NCBI GenBank assembly: GCA_001839685.1
Contig: MLAK01000554.1
Span: 8,317-72,316, forward strand
Origin: Tritrichomonas foetus
Lineage: Eukaryota; Parabasalia; Tritrichomonadida; Tritrichomonadidae
DNA: 64,000 bases
Direction of reading: 5' to 3'
This document shows, one piece after another, positions 10,055 through 19,739 of the stretch (position 1 is the stretch's first letter; each line of letters begins with the position of its first letter). The translations under genes were made by a program, and so were the position numbers. The notes below the pieces were generated by a model. It did no database searches and was not told where the DNA came from. It saw only the letters and a program-made list of their open reading frames with translations.

Positions 10055-11431
10055 TTAGTCACTTTGTTCACCTTCACCATCATTTCCCAGTTTGGCAAGT
10101 TCTTCTTTGCCTTTCTTTTCTTTTGCCAATTGATCCAAATCGTCGAGTTGAATTTCATTGTTGAGTGCTTCATTATATTCTGTCTGTTTGAGAAGGTCTT
10201 TGTGTTCTTTTTCATCTTTGCAAGCTTCAACAATCATATACACGAATGCACCCACAAACAAAACGATTACAATTACAGCGATGATAACTTTTTGAAATAC
10301 TTTTGGTTCACGGAATTTATAGCGGTTTTGATTCCAACAAATCTGAGTATTAATGAAATTGATCGCAATTAATGTACTATCACCAAATTTAACGGAATCC
10401 TGAATTGTTGTGAAATCATCAAATTCAACATTTTCTTTCTTGGCAGAAAAGAATGAATTTGATATAATTAACGTTGAATTGTCATTACTTCTTGAAAAAA
10501 CATACTTGTCATTTTTCATAATGAAAGACCAATCAACCAAAACAGTTGTTCCGTCAACAAAATAAAATAAAGAATCTAAATTAGCAACATCATTATTTTG
10601 GTTTTCAAAAGTATCACTTTTTATATTTTTAGATGTTGATGTTGATGTGAGATAACAATTAACAACTATACAATTTGTAATTGTATCTGCAGAATCTGTA
10701 GTTTCAAGGTGAATAATATTTCCACCATCACATTCATGAAAAACTTGCATAGTAAATATGAATGAATGACTTGGTGCCACTGAAAATGTGGATATTGAAG
10801 ATGCTTTTGAATGCGAACAATTATTATTTTTCATCTCAACATCAAATCCATAAACATAGACAGTTGATGATTCACCAGTATTATTGAAAAAGTGAGAATT
10901 TTCAATCAATGTTTTACTTTTTGAACGCGAACAAAAAATAGAAAAACCTTCCTGCGCTGAAATTTGAGAGAAGCACGTTTGTTTGATGGACAACGATAGA
11001 CCATACATAAACAAAACTCCTCCTTTGTCACTACAAAAACAATTCACAAAATTCGACTTTTCAATAATGACAGGACCATTAAAAACAACAAAGAAGGCGC
11101 CCCCATCAAAACTTGAGCAATTTGTGAAAAAGGATTCAGTGATGGTCAAATTTGATGTTGTTGAAGGTGAAAAAATTGGCCTTTGATAAATGTCATCACG
11201 ATTGAAGGATAATGATGAGATTTGGATAGAAGAATCTAAGAAATTTGAGAAGTGGAGTCTATGGAATTTTTGTGAAGGTTCAAGATTTGACGAATAAAAA
11301 AAATAATAAAAATTATATTTCATTTTGATGTTTGAAAAAGTTTGAATCGATTGAAGGCGAGTATTTGGTTGGGTGAGTCCAAATTGACTTGATGAAAGGC
11401 TGAGAAGGGTGAAGTTCAGGCATGAAAGCAT
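10055..11431 (-). CDS. Pmp-like (beta-helix-like) surface protein with a C-terminal transmembrane anchor
   Basis: A 458-residue protein starting at an ATG. The extracellular part is made of short strand-turn repeats with motifs such as SFFTNCSSFDGGAFFV and SNFVNCFCSDKGGV, alternating GGA(F/V) with F-x-N. This resembles the polymorphic membrane protein (Pmp) repeats of Chlamydia, which fold as a right-handed beta-helix and have relatives in trichomonads. A strong transmembrane segment (about residues 380-402, VIIAVIVIVLFVGAFVYMIV) is followed by a charged cytosolic tail of about 55 residues rich in Lys, Glu and Asp. A clear cleavable signal peptide is not obvious; the N-terminus MLSCLNFTLLSLSSSQ may serve. 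It has the same layout as the gene at 58813-60396. A role in host-cell adhesion is plausible but not shown. Confidence 0.7.
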   Translation of the reverse strand: MLSCLNFTLLSLSSSQFGLTQPNTRLQSIQTFSNIKMKYNFYYFFYSSNLEPSQKFHRLHFSNFLDSSIQISSLSFNRDDIYQRPIFSPSTTSNLTITESFFTNCSSFDGGAFFVVFNGPVIIEKSNFVNCFCSDKGGVLFMYGLSLSIKQTCFSQISAQEGFSIFCSRSKSKTLIENSHFFNNTGESSTVYVYGFDVEMKNNNCSHSKASSISTFSVAPSHSFIFTMQVFHECDGGNIIHLETTDSADTITNCIVVNCYLTSTSTSKNIKSDTFENQNNDVANLDSLFYFVDGTTVLVDWSFIMKNDKYVFSRSNDNSTLIISNSFFSAKKENVEFDDFTTIQDSVKFGDSTLIAINFINTQICWNQNRYKFREPKVFQKVIIAVIVIVLFVGAFVYMIVEACKDEKEHKDLLKQTEYNEALNNEIQLDDLDQLAKEKKGKEELAKLGNDGEGEQSD

Positions 11432-11891
11432 CTTGATATTTATAAAACGTATTTCTATTCAAAAATTGAAAACCACCGATCATGAATTGAATTCGACCAT
11501 AAGATGAAGTGCTAATGATTATCGTTCTTTGACAGAAGAGACCGACAATATGAAAATTTTTTGTTGGTTATTCATTAAGTTATTTGTCTTCTTTCTCTAG
11601 CGTTTTTACGAATTAATTATATTGACTTGATTACAAGAAGAAACTAAAAAAAAAAAAGAAAAAAATTCGAAAAAGGATTTAATATAAAAATATCAAACAA
11701 CCGCATTGATCGATGTCGATCGAAATAGATATAGAAAAGCTTTTAAAGCATATTCTATAATATATTAAAAACAAAGTAATGAATATAGAATTATTAGAGA
11801 TCTTCAGATAAATTGTAACTTCAAATTATGATTTCCGTCGATTTTTTGTAAAATTCATGTTTCCATCAAGTCTGCTTTTTGTTCCAAATAA
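11432..11891. other. intergenic region with an A-rich tract
   Basis: This 460-base gap lies between the start of the surface protein gene and the end of the AGC kinase gene, both on the minus strand. It contains an A-rich run near 11648-11667. I see no open frame or known element. Confidence 0.6.
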
Positions 11892-14822
11892 TTATGGAGG
11901 ATTTTGGCCAAGAATACTTTCAGTTGTCATTTCCGAGAAAGGAATATCTTCAGAGGATGAAACAGATTCACTTGTAACCGAAGAAAAACTACTTGTGGAT
12001 GACAGAGGAGTCCTTCCAGAGTTGCTATTTGACATAGACGCAGCTCTCCGTGTTCGAATATTTTTGGCTAAAATATCGTTTGTGGTACTGAGATGCTGGA
12101 GAGACATTTTAGGGAATGCTGTACTTAACATTGCCACTGAATCAGAAGAAAGAATACTCTTTCTTTCATCAAAGGGAGTTGTTGCATAATCTTCGAGAGT
12201 CTCAATACCTGCAGCCTCAGCCAAATCTTCACGAATGTCAATTTCGCCGTCTTCAGGGAATTGATATCTTGATTGGAAGTAAATCTGATAGTTCTCCAGA
12301 CTGGATGTGTCAGGAACAAAAACGGGACTCATTTCATTTATTGCATTCCAATCGATTCCTTTAAACCACTCATGATCCATGATTTCCTCAAATCGATTGC
12401 TACCTAGTCTTTGTTTAGGATCACTAACGAGAAGTTTTGAAATAAAATCTTTACATTGATTTGAAACTGGGCCAAAATCATTATCTTCTTGATTATTTTG
12501 GGTGTCTTGTGCATCAAGGAAGCTGGAATTAATATTCATTGTTAAAATGTTTTTGAAAGTGTCATCTTCAGTTGAACCATGGAAAGGCGGGACACCCCAC
12601 AACATTTCATAAGTAATGACTCCAAGTGACCAATAATCGCAGGAATAACTATTATCTTCATTCAACACAATTTCGGGCGCCATGTAATCAGGAGTGCCAA
12701 CACGAGAAGCTTGCTGTTTTCCATTCAATCCGCATAAAGATAATCCAAAATCTGTTAATCGCAAAAATCCATTTGAATCAATCAAAATATTATCCGGTTT
12801 CAAATCACGATGAATTATTTGATTTTCCCGAAGGAATTGAAGTGCTTTCACTAATTGAACAATATATGTCTTTACGTTCTTCTCTTCAAGACATCCAACA
12901 CTTTGTAAAAGAGAATAAATGTCACCACCGGGGATATATTCCATGACTAAATACAAGTTATTTTTCATGATAAACGAATAATAAAAATTGACCATGTATG
13001 GTGATTGCAACTGCATCATAATGTCTCTTTCTTGCGAAACACGACGAACTTGGTTTTTGAGGTTTGCATGACTTTGTTTAATGACTTTAATTGCAAAAAG
13101 ATCACCTGTTTTCTCTTTTTTGGCTAAGTAAACGCGTGCAAAGGCTCCTGATGAAAGTCTAGCCAAAAATTGAAAGTCTGATAGTTGAGTATCTTGGAGT
13201 ACCCAAACACTATGGTCAATAGTAGTTTCGGCAATAGCTTGTGATGCTTTGTCAATATCATCCAATGCTTTCAATTTCTGATTCACCAGCTTGGCAGCGT
13301 GTGCAAATAGTGAAGTATATTGTAGAGCACTTTTTGGAACTTTGAAATTTATTAACAAGTTGTAGACCTGGAATAAAACTTCTATTCCATCACATGTATT
13401 GTTGGACTTAACAGTGACTGCATTGTCGATACAATAGTAGAGATGAAGTAGTGGATAAAGAAAAGAAACTGCATTTTTTTCTTCACCAGGAAATTGACTT
13501 GTTAATTGATTACTTAGTTTTTGGTTCAAACGTTTAAGTTTATCAGATGCAGTTAAAAATTGGTATTTCGCCTGATGAGCCTGCGTACAGAGCTTTGAGT
13601 GCTTTTCAATTAAATTTAACGGAACAACTTTTTCACAAATTCTACATATTATTGTTTCACCATCATCAGAAGTTGACATTATGTTGTCTTCCAGCATTGT
13701 TTCCAATTCATCATAGCTGCTGTCTTCAGACTTGTATAAAGCTGGCATGCTGTGATTATTTACAGAACCGCTAATCAAGCTTCCATCGCCAAGAACAGAC
13801 TGGCAATCGATGCTATCACTACTCGTGCAATTATTATTAGAATTTTTTAAGTTAGAATTAGAACGGTTTCCAGTACTGTGATTTGTCAATCTTGAAGTAT
13901 TATTATTTTGGTGGCAGCTGCAATTGGATGCGTTTTGTGAACTGCAATTGCAATTTGAGCAAGTTGAATTGTTTTGGCAATTTGAATGGGACTCAGGTTT
14001 TTCATTGGCAAGAGATATCGCTAAATTTGAAGGCAAGTGTGTAAGGTGAATAAAAATTGAAAGGACTTGCGACACGACAGTATTTGGCACTTTTCCAGAT
14101 GAATCATTTTTCCTTAAAATCTGCCGAAGATTTTCCGCTTCGCGTTTGGCCCGCTTGACTACTTGGAATAGACAAGCTGTTGCAACCGCTTCGATAGAAG
14201 CGCGGAGTTGGATTTCATCTTTTGGAAGAGAGAAAAGAATATTTTCCAAACTTTTTTTTCTGACAACAAGTGATTGAAAAAGTGAGGCTAATTGAGTAGG
14301 TTTGTTTGAATTTCTATGATGATGTGAATGAAAGCCAGTATTATAATGAACCTGTGGCTGTGGAGGATAACCAACACAACGTCCCGACAAGCAACCGTTT
14401 TTAATATTTCTATGATTTCTAGTATCAATATTAAAACTGTTGCATGAAACTACCCGATTATTATTTAAATGTGGATTATTTGAAGCGTTATTTGGTCGAG
14501 TATTTGACTGGCTATTTGAACTGTTGCTCTGAATTTCGTCAGGATATGATAATGGGCACGTTCTAGTGTGTAAAGGCGGAGGAGGCTGTTTTGAGAAATT
14601 CGACTGTGAAAGTGGAGACGTGCAGAATGTTCCTGAGTTACTTTTCTGTCTGACTTTCGGCATATGAAAGGATTCGCAGCTTGTCATTCCATTACCGGGC
14701 TGGGAAATGCTGTGGGGATGATTGGAGCGACTGGATAATTTGGAGGCCTGCGAAGACAAGTTGAGCTGGAGTCGAGGCGTTGATGATCGATTCAGGGGAA
14801 AGGGCCGCCAAATCCTTTTCAT
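11892..14822 (-). CDS. large AGC protein kinase of the IRE/Rim15/MAST type with zinc-binding motif
   Basis: The first in-frame ATG is at 14822; the frame reaches back to a TTG at 14882. The product is 976 residues. The N-terminal 380 residues are Ser/Asn/His-rich and low in complexity. At about residues 389-408 there is a CX2CX11HX3C motif (CRICEKVVPLNLIEKHSKLC) that closely matches the small zinc motif found before the kinase domain in plant IRE kinases and related proteins. A complete AGC kinase domain follows (about 550-825): SSGAFARVYLAKK, FAIKVIKQ, HRDLKPDNILID, LTDFGLSLCG, VGTPDYMAPEIV, DYWSLGVITYEML, then the AGC extension with FVPDTSSLENYQIYF. All catalytic residues are present. The C-terminal tail is Ser-rich. 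Relatives in fungi, plants and animals act in nutrient or cell-cycle signalling; the role here is inferred only from family. Confidence 0.92.
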   Translation of the reverse strand: MKRIWRPFPLNRSSTPRLQLNLSSQASKLSSRSNHPHSISQPGNGMTSCESFHMPKVRQKSNSGTFCTSPLSQSNFSKQPPPPLHTRTCPLSYPDEIQSNSSNSQSNTRPNNASNNPHLNNNRVVSCNSFNIDTRNHRNIKNGCLSGRCVGYPPQPQVHYNTGFHSHHHRNSNKPTQLASLFQSLVVRKKSLENILFSLPKDEIQLRASIEAVATACLFQVVKRAKREAENLRQILRKNDSSGKVPNTVVSQVLSIFIHLTHLPSNLAISLANEKPESHSNCQNNSTCSNCNCSSQNASNCSCHQNNNTSRLTNHSTGNRSNSNLKNSNNNCTSSDSIDCQSVLGDGSLISGSVNNHSMPALYKSEDSSYDELETMLEDNIMSTSDDGETIICRICEKVVPLNLIEKHSKLCTQAHQAKYQFLTASDKLKRLNQKLSNQLTSQFPGEEKNAVSFLYPLLHLYYCIDNAVTVKSNNTCDGIEVLFQVYNLLINFKVPKSALQYTSLFAHAAKLVNQKLKALDDIDKASQAIAETTIDHSVWVLQDTQLSDFQFLARLSSGAFARVYLAKKEKTGDLFAIKVIKQSHANLKNQVRRVSQERDIMMQLQSPYMVNFYYSFIMKNNLYLVMEYIPGGDIYSLLQSVGCLEEKNVKTYIVQLVKALQFLRENQIIHRDLKPDNILIDSNGFLRLTDFGLSLCGLNGKQQASRVGTPDYMAPEIVLNEDNSYSCDYWSLGVITYEMLWGVPPFHGSTEDDTFKNILTMNINSSFLDAQDTQNNQEDNDFGPVSNQCKDFISKLLVSDPKQRLGSNRFEEIMDHEWFKGIDWNAINEMSPVFVPDTSSLENYQIYFQSRYQFPEDGEIDIREDLAEAAGIETLEDYATTPFDERKSILSSDSVAMLSTAFPKMSLQHLSTTNDILAKNIRTRRAASMSNSNSGRTPLSSTSSFSSVTSESVSSSEDIPFSEMTTESILGQNPP

Positions 14823-15248
14823 TAATTTTATTTCTTGTTCAATCAAATAAATTTGATGTCGAATTGAAATAGATGTATACAAACTAACTAGCTCTAGATG
14901 TAGAAGACTATTGAGAGATCTAAATGAATAATTGTTGATATTATTGTCATCTAAATATTATTTAATTGTAATCCTATTAATAATATATAAATATTATAAT
15001 TTAAAAATCAAGATACAGAGAAAACCAAATCCAAAAAAAAATTGTGAGAAAAAAATAAACCCCACAGAAATTTCTGAGAATTATAGAGATAAAAAGTGAT
15101 TTTATAGCATTAATATCTTGATTATTTCTTATCATAAATCGTGCTTTTTATTATCATATGACCCTCCATCGAAAATTATAATGTTTTCCAAAATACAAAA
15201 ATGAAGTATAAAAAAAATATTAATAATTTTGATATAAATAAAAAAAAT

Positions 15249-15464
15249 TTAGGCATCAATGAGAAGATTACGAATGTTTAGCCATCTAAATGGCGAGTCA
15301 TCAGAAAAGTCACTTGGCATCGAGTCTGGAAAAAAACATATTGGATTCCATTTTTCTTGATTTGGTCTTTCAATCGTTGTATCTGTATCCCTGCTTGAGA
15401 ATGTGCTGTTGAGGACTGCCAGTCTATTTTCTTCATATACAAAAATTTTATGACAGAAAAGATT
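15249..15464 (-). pseudogene. orphan open frame without ATG, gene remnant or 3' exon
   Basis: Seventy-one codons stay open on the minus strand from just after a TGA to a TAA, with protein-like composition (for example RLAVLNSTFSSRDTDTTIER, then PSDFSDDSPFRWLNIRNLLI). It is far less A/T-biased than its surroundings, but no ATG lies at its start and no upstream coding sequence is visible. It could be the tail of a decayed gene or a 3' exon after an intron; I could not find a convincing trichomonad 3' splice motif. The family is not recognised. Confidence 0.35.
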
Positions 15465-15990
15465 TCAATACATTCATATTTGTCAAATGGAAATTGAATT
15501 AATTCACCATCACTGAGTTAAAACTATCAAAATTTTCGCGATTTTTAATTAAAAATCGATAGAAGAAGTGTAAATAGAATTATGGGAAGCAGTATTATAA
15601 TCTTTGTGATTCTTGGAAAAAAAGCTTCTCACAATTTTTTTTTATGCTTCCTCCAAAATCGCTCTTTTTTCGGTTTAATTGTTGCAAAATTTCAAAACTA
15701 TGAATAAATATGGCTCATAACTATAAAAAATAGATTTAACAATTGACTGAAAGACTTATCACCCGAAAACTGAAACAATAGCTTCTTCAGAATCATTTTC
15801 GAAATATTTTTGAATTCGGCCATTTGCGAAGTTTGCGATAAGGGAAATTTTCGTCATTCTTTTAGCTATTTGGGTTTTGATTTTTGACTGATGGCATTAA
15901 GTAATACTGATGATAAGGATCATTTTAGTGATTTCGTACGTTAAGACTATTTGGTTTGTATACATCCATTAATTCTTAATTTCTACAAAT

Positions 15991-16020
15991 ATTTGAGGTA
16001 TTTTTGAGGGTACCTCAAAT
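15991..16020. repeat. perfect 10-bp inverted repeat with a 10-base loop
   Basis: ATTTGAGGTA at 15991-16000 is matched exactly by its reverse complement TACCTCAAAT at 16011-16020, giving a 10-bp stem with a 10-base loop. It lies in the intergenic region before the transporter gene. No function can be assigned. Confidence 0.5.
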
Positions 16021-16868
16021 TTGAGAAATTTTTATTTCTATATTATATTATTTTCTGAGAATAATTGGCTTATCATTCAATAAAAATCTTATCAAAAAGT
16101 TAGTAAATTCTTTTGAAATACTGTTTTTCTGTCAAATTAAATCTTCAATTGTACTTTTGGATTATTGTCGCCCTATCTTCATTTTGAGGGGCCAAAGATT
16201 CTGATTAGATATTAAAAATTTATTATGTGAATTGTATCTAGACACCTGATAATGATTCATTATTAATGAAATAACAAAAATTGACAAATCAAATTTTTGT
16301 TTCTTCTGACTTGATCACATGAAAAGGTAGTTTATTTATTAATAGATACTAACTTTTTCTTACGATTTTTCTGAGAAAACTTGACTAGTAAAAAAAAAAA
16401 GTAATAAACTTTCAAATGAGATTCTGATATTTCAAATAGAAATCAAAATTGCCATATAACACTCAAGATCAAATTTACTAGTTGCATCCATTATTTGATC
16501 CTTTTTATCAAACGTGTTTTTTTCTGATTTAAATCTAATTTAATCCCACAAAGATTTTATTTAAACAAATAATCGAATAATGAATTCTTGTAAATAAACA
16601 AACAAATAAAAATGTTGTGAAAATCACATTGTACATTATTTCCAATTTTGATTTAATGAAAGGTTTATTTTTTCTTCGATCATTGAAGTGGTTGTATTAG
16701 AAAAGATTAACAAAATAATATCAATTTTTGTGAATTTTTTATTCTTTTGATTTTTTCTGTTTTCAAACAAATTGAAAAGAGTTTTTTTGAGTTTCAATAA
16801 ACGATGAAAATCCGAAAAATTTTATTAATTGAAAGAATTGTCGACAATATTAAATTGTCAGCAAGGAA

Positions 16869-18026
16869 ATGAAGTGTACTGTCTCAACAGCAATCGTTTT
16901 TGTCTTTCTTTCTTTAATTTATGGATCAGCTTTTGCTGGTAATACACAAGGGTTAAAATATTTTAATCCTTCTCTTTACATAGCTTTTCGAATGTTATTT
17001 GGATGTGTAATTTGTGTAATAATTCTACTTTTTCGCTTAACTTTAAACCCAAAAGAATATATGCAAGTTGTTCAAGCCCATTTTAGGAGTGGGTTTATAA
17101 ATATAATATGGGTTATAATCGGTGGTTTACTTTTTCATGGTGTTCCACAATGTATTATAGCATTCGCTCAGAAATGGGTTAATTCAGCATCTGTTCAACT
17201 TGCACAGCCTATTTCTACATGTGCTGGTGCTATTTCTGCACATTTTTTTATTCCTGAAGAAAGATTTACGATTACCAAATTTATTTCCCTTGTATTTGCA
17301 CTTCTAGGTGTTGCATTACCTGCAATTCCACAATTTCGTAGATCAGGTGATGGTGATCAAGGTGCAGGTGGCATGGCCATCGGATTTGTATTGTTAATTG
17401 TTGGGACGATGTGTTTCGGTTTTGCTGGCACAATCATGAAACTAAAAACACCAAATGTGGATATTACAGTTGCTACAATGATTCAAACTGCTGCCTCAGC
17501 AGTAATTTGTTTTATTGTAAGTTTGGCATGGGATCAACCAGAACTCATAAAAAAACAATGCTCTTTAGCACCTCCAATTGCATGGATATGGCCTGTAATT
17601 GTTGGAATATTAGGTACAGGTGTTGCCGGTCATGGATTTACCTACTTAGTCCAAAATCTGGGTGCAACAGGGGCATCTTTTATCACAATAGGACAAGTAA
17701 CAGTTGGTGTCATTCTTGGTGTTGCTGCCCTTGGCGATTGGAATGGCTATCTCTGGTGGGAAATTTTGATTTCTGTTTTTGGTCTTCTTTGTTTAGTTGC
17801 ATCAATTGCAGTTGAATTTGCTTTACCAATGGCACTAACAAGGAAATTTACGAACAGTAGCGATAAAGACACCAAAAATACTTCGACTAAGGCTAGTGTT
17901 GAAGAAAATGAACGTGAAATGGAATTAGAAGACATGCCTAATTCTTTGAAAAGTAATGATGAGAAAATTATCCATAGAATTGAAGGTTATGACGATAAAG
18001 AGCCAGCAAAGATAGAGGAGCTATAA
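16869..18026 (+). CDS. drug/metabolite transporter (DMT/EamA-like) membrane protein
   Basis: A 385-residue protein starting at an ATG. About ten hydrophobic helices form two similar halves (about residues 5-150 and 170-325), the duplicated EamA-like layout of the DMT superfamily. The N-terminal helix is typical: IVFVFLSLIYGSAFAGNTQG, with the small-residue GSAFA pattern. The second half contains GTGVAGHGFTYLVQNLGATG and a run ending in VAALGDWNGYLWWEI. DMT transporters move metabolites, amino acids, nucleotide sugars or drugs across membranes; the substrate here cannot be read. The C-terminal 55 residues are charged and cytosolic. The stop codon is followed by A (TAAA). Flanked by intergenic DNA, it has no functional neighbours that hint at a substrate. 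Confidence 0.85.
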   Translation: MKCTVSTAIVFVFLSLIYGSAFAGNTQGLKYFNPSLYIAFRMLFGCVICVIILLFRLTLNPKEYMQVVQAHFRSGFINIIWVIIGGLLFHGVPQCIIAFAQKWVNSASVQLAQPISTCAGAISAHFFIPEERFTITKFISLVFALLGVALPAIPQFRRSGDGDQGAGGMAIGFVLLIVGTMCFGFAGTIMKLKTPNVDITVATMIQTAASAVICFIVSLAWDQPELIKKQCSLAPPIAWIWPVIVGILGTGVAGHGFTYLVQNLGATGASFITIGQVTVGVILGVAALGDWNGYLWWEILISVFGLLCLVASIAVEFALPMALTRKFTNSSDKDTKNTSTKASVEENEREMELEDMPNSLKSNDEKIIHRIEGYDDKEPAKIEEL

Positions 18027-18285
18027 ATATTATTGTATATCTATTTTCAAAAAAATGATATTCACAAAAAAAGTTGACACGAATCTTCATTATTAAATAA
18101 TATATGTTTTTATGATATATTCAATGCATTCATTGATCATTTCTCAATGCAATAATCGATATATTTTTTCACATCTTTACAACAGGTAAGTTTTGATATG
18201 ATTGAATAAATTCAATAATGTCAGGTGATAAAGTAAACAAAAATATCATGAAAAATAATCACATCAATTTTTTAACAAACACGAA

Positions 18286-19557
18286 ATGTTTGCTATTATA
18301 CCTTTCTTATTTTACAAAGTTACATGCGGGTGTGAAGTTTATGTCATGGCTCCATTAGATCTTTTTGATGATAATCAAAACCCATCTTATAAAGACAAGT
18401 TTTCAGGATGGTGCAGTAACTTAAAAAATGCTAACGTTGATGGTGTAATGATAGATGTCTGGTGGGGACTTACAGAACCAACAGCTAAAAATTATAAATG
18501 GGATGGTTATGTTACAATGTTTAACATAATGAAAGAAAAAGGTTTGAAAATTATTCCCGTTTTCTCTTTTCATAAGTGTGGTGGATCTGTTGGTGATTAT
18601 GTTACCATTTTGTTACCAAGTTTTGTATTCTCTGGAACAAATAAGCCGAATTTTGAAGATATGTATGGAAATAAAGATGAAGCATATATTTCCTTTGCTT
18701 ATGATAATGTTAAAATTGGAAGTGACAGAACTCCATTAGAAATGTACCGTGATTGGATGGCAGCATTCAAAACACAATTCAATTCATTAGTTGAAGATGG
18801 AACAATCATCGAAATTGAAGTTGGTGCAGGACCATGCGGTGAACTTAGATATCCTTCATACAGAGCATCATTCAACTATCCAGGATGTGGAATGTTCCAA
18901 TGCTATGATTCAATGTTTAAGAAACAGTTCAAAGAAGATGCTGCTGCTGCTGGACATAGTGAATGGGATTCACCACCAGGAGATACAGGCGACTATAATG
19001 TTAGACCATATGGAAGTTCATTTTGGAGTGATGGCTGGAAAAGCGAGTACGGAAAATTCTTCTTGAAATGGTACCAAAACCAATTAATTGATCATGGAAG
19101 CAATGTTTTAAAGATTGCTAGAGAGCTTTTCCCATCAACAAGATTATCTTGTAAGATTAGTGGTTTACATTGGCAATATTCAACAGAATGTCATTGTGCT
19201 GAGGTTACTGCTGGATTTTATAATGCTGGTGGAAATGATGGATATAGTCAAATTATTTCAATGTTTAAACAACATAATGTTGATGTATGTTTCACTTGTT
19301 TGGAAATGCATGAAGATGGTAGTGCTGCTTCAAATCCACCAGCTTTAGTAAGCCAAATTCTTGGAATTACGAAGAGTTATGGACTTCATTTTGAAGGTGA
19401 AAACGCACTTGAAAGATATGATTGGGATGCATACAATCAAATCAAGACATGGGTTTCACAAGGATTATCAGCATTTACCTATTTGAGAATGACTGACACA
19501 TTAATGAATGGGGGAAATTGGGATACATTCAAACAATTTGTTGCCCAAATGAAGTAA
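18286..19557 (+). CDS. secreted beta-amylase (GH14)
   Basis: A 423-residue protein starting at an ATG with a short hydrophobic N-terminus (MFAIIPFLFYKVTCGC) that looks like a signal peptide. It matches glycoside hydrolase family 14 throughout: YVMAPLDLF, DGVMIDVWWGLTEP (the conserved substrate-binding block), KIIPVFSFHKCGG, GPCGELRYPSY and FEGENALERYD. The two catalytic glutamates of the family are present, the acid at residue 186 (in GELRYPSY) and the base at residue 372 (in GENAL). The enzyme releases maltose from the non-reducing ends of starch or glycogen. It is slightly shorter than plant enzymes (about 490 residues). A secreted form fits breakdown of external glycogen, for example from host mucosa or other food; that role is inferred. 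Upstream, AAAAAGTTG at 18068-18076 reads toward the gene. Confidence 0.95.
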   Translation: MFAIIPFLFYKVTCGCEVYVMAPLDLFDDNQNPSYKDKFSGWCSNLKNANVDGVMIDVWWGLTEPTAKNYKWDGYVTMFNIMKEKGLKIIPVFSFHKCGGSVGDYVTILLPSFVFSGTNKPNFEDMYGNKDEAYISFAYDNVKIGSDRTPLEMYRDWMAAFKTQFNSLVEDGTIIEIEVGAGPCGELRYPSYRASFNYPGCGMFQCYDSMFKKQFKEDAAAAGHSEWDSPPGDTGDYNVRPYGSSFWSDGWKSEYGKFFLKWYQNQLIDHGSNVLKIARELFPSTRLSCKISGLHWQYSTECHCAEVTAGFYNAGGNDGYSQIISMFKQHNVDVCFTCLEMHEDGSAASNPPALVSQILGITKSYGLHFEGENALERYDWDAYNQIKTWVSQGLSAFTYLRMTDTLMNGGNWDTFKQFVAQMK

Positions 19558-19739
19558 AAAATTATTTTATTAATTTCCTCGATAAAAATTTTTTATTTAT
19601 GAAATAATATCACTTCGAAACCAGACACACCAACTATGAAAAGAAAGAAAACAAAATATGAAATAGAATAATTTACAGAAAATAAAATAAAATACAATTT
19701 TACTATATTTCTTGAAAACAAGAATTAAAATCTAAAGAG

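Larger units (their letters stand above)
14823..16868. other. 2-kb intergenic region with one orphan coding stretch
   Basis: A/T-rich DNA separating two genes transcribed outward (AGC kinase, minus; transporter, plus). Apart from the orphan minus-strand frame at 15249-15464 and a perfect hairpin at 15991-16020, I see no coding sequence, RNA gene or repeat. The length leaves room for two promoters. Confidence 0.5.
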
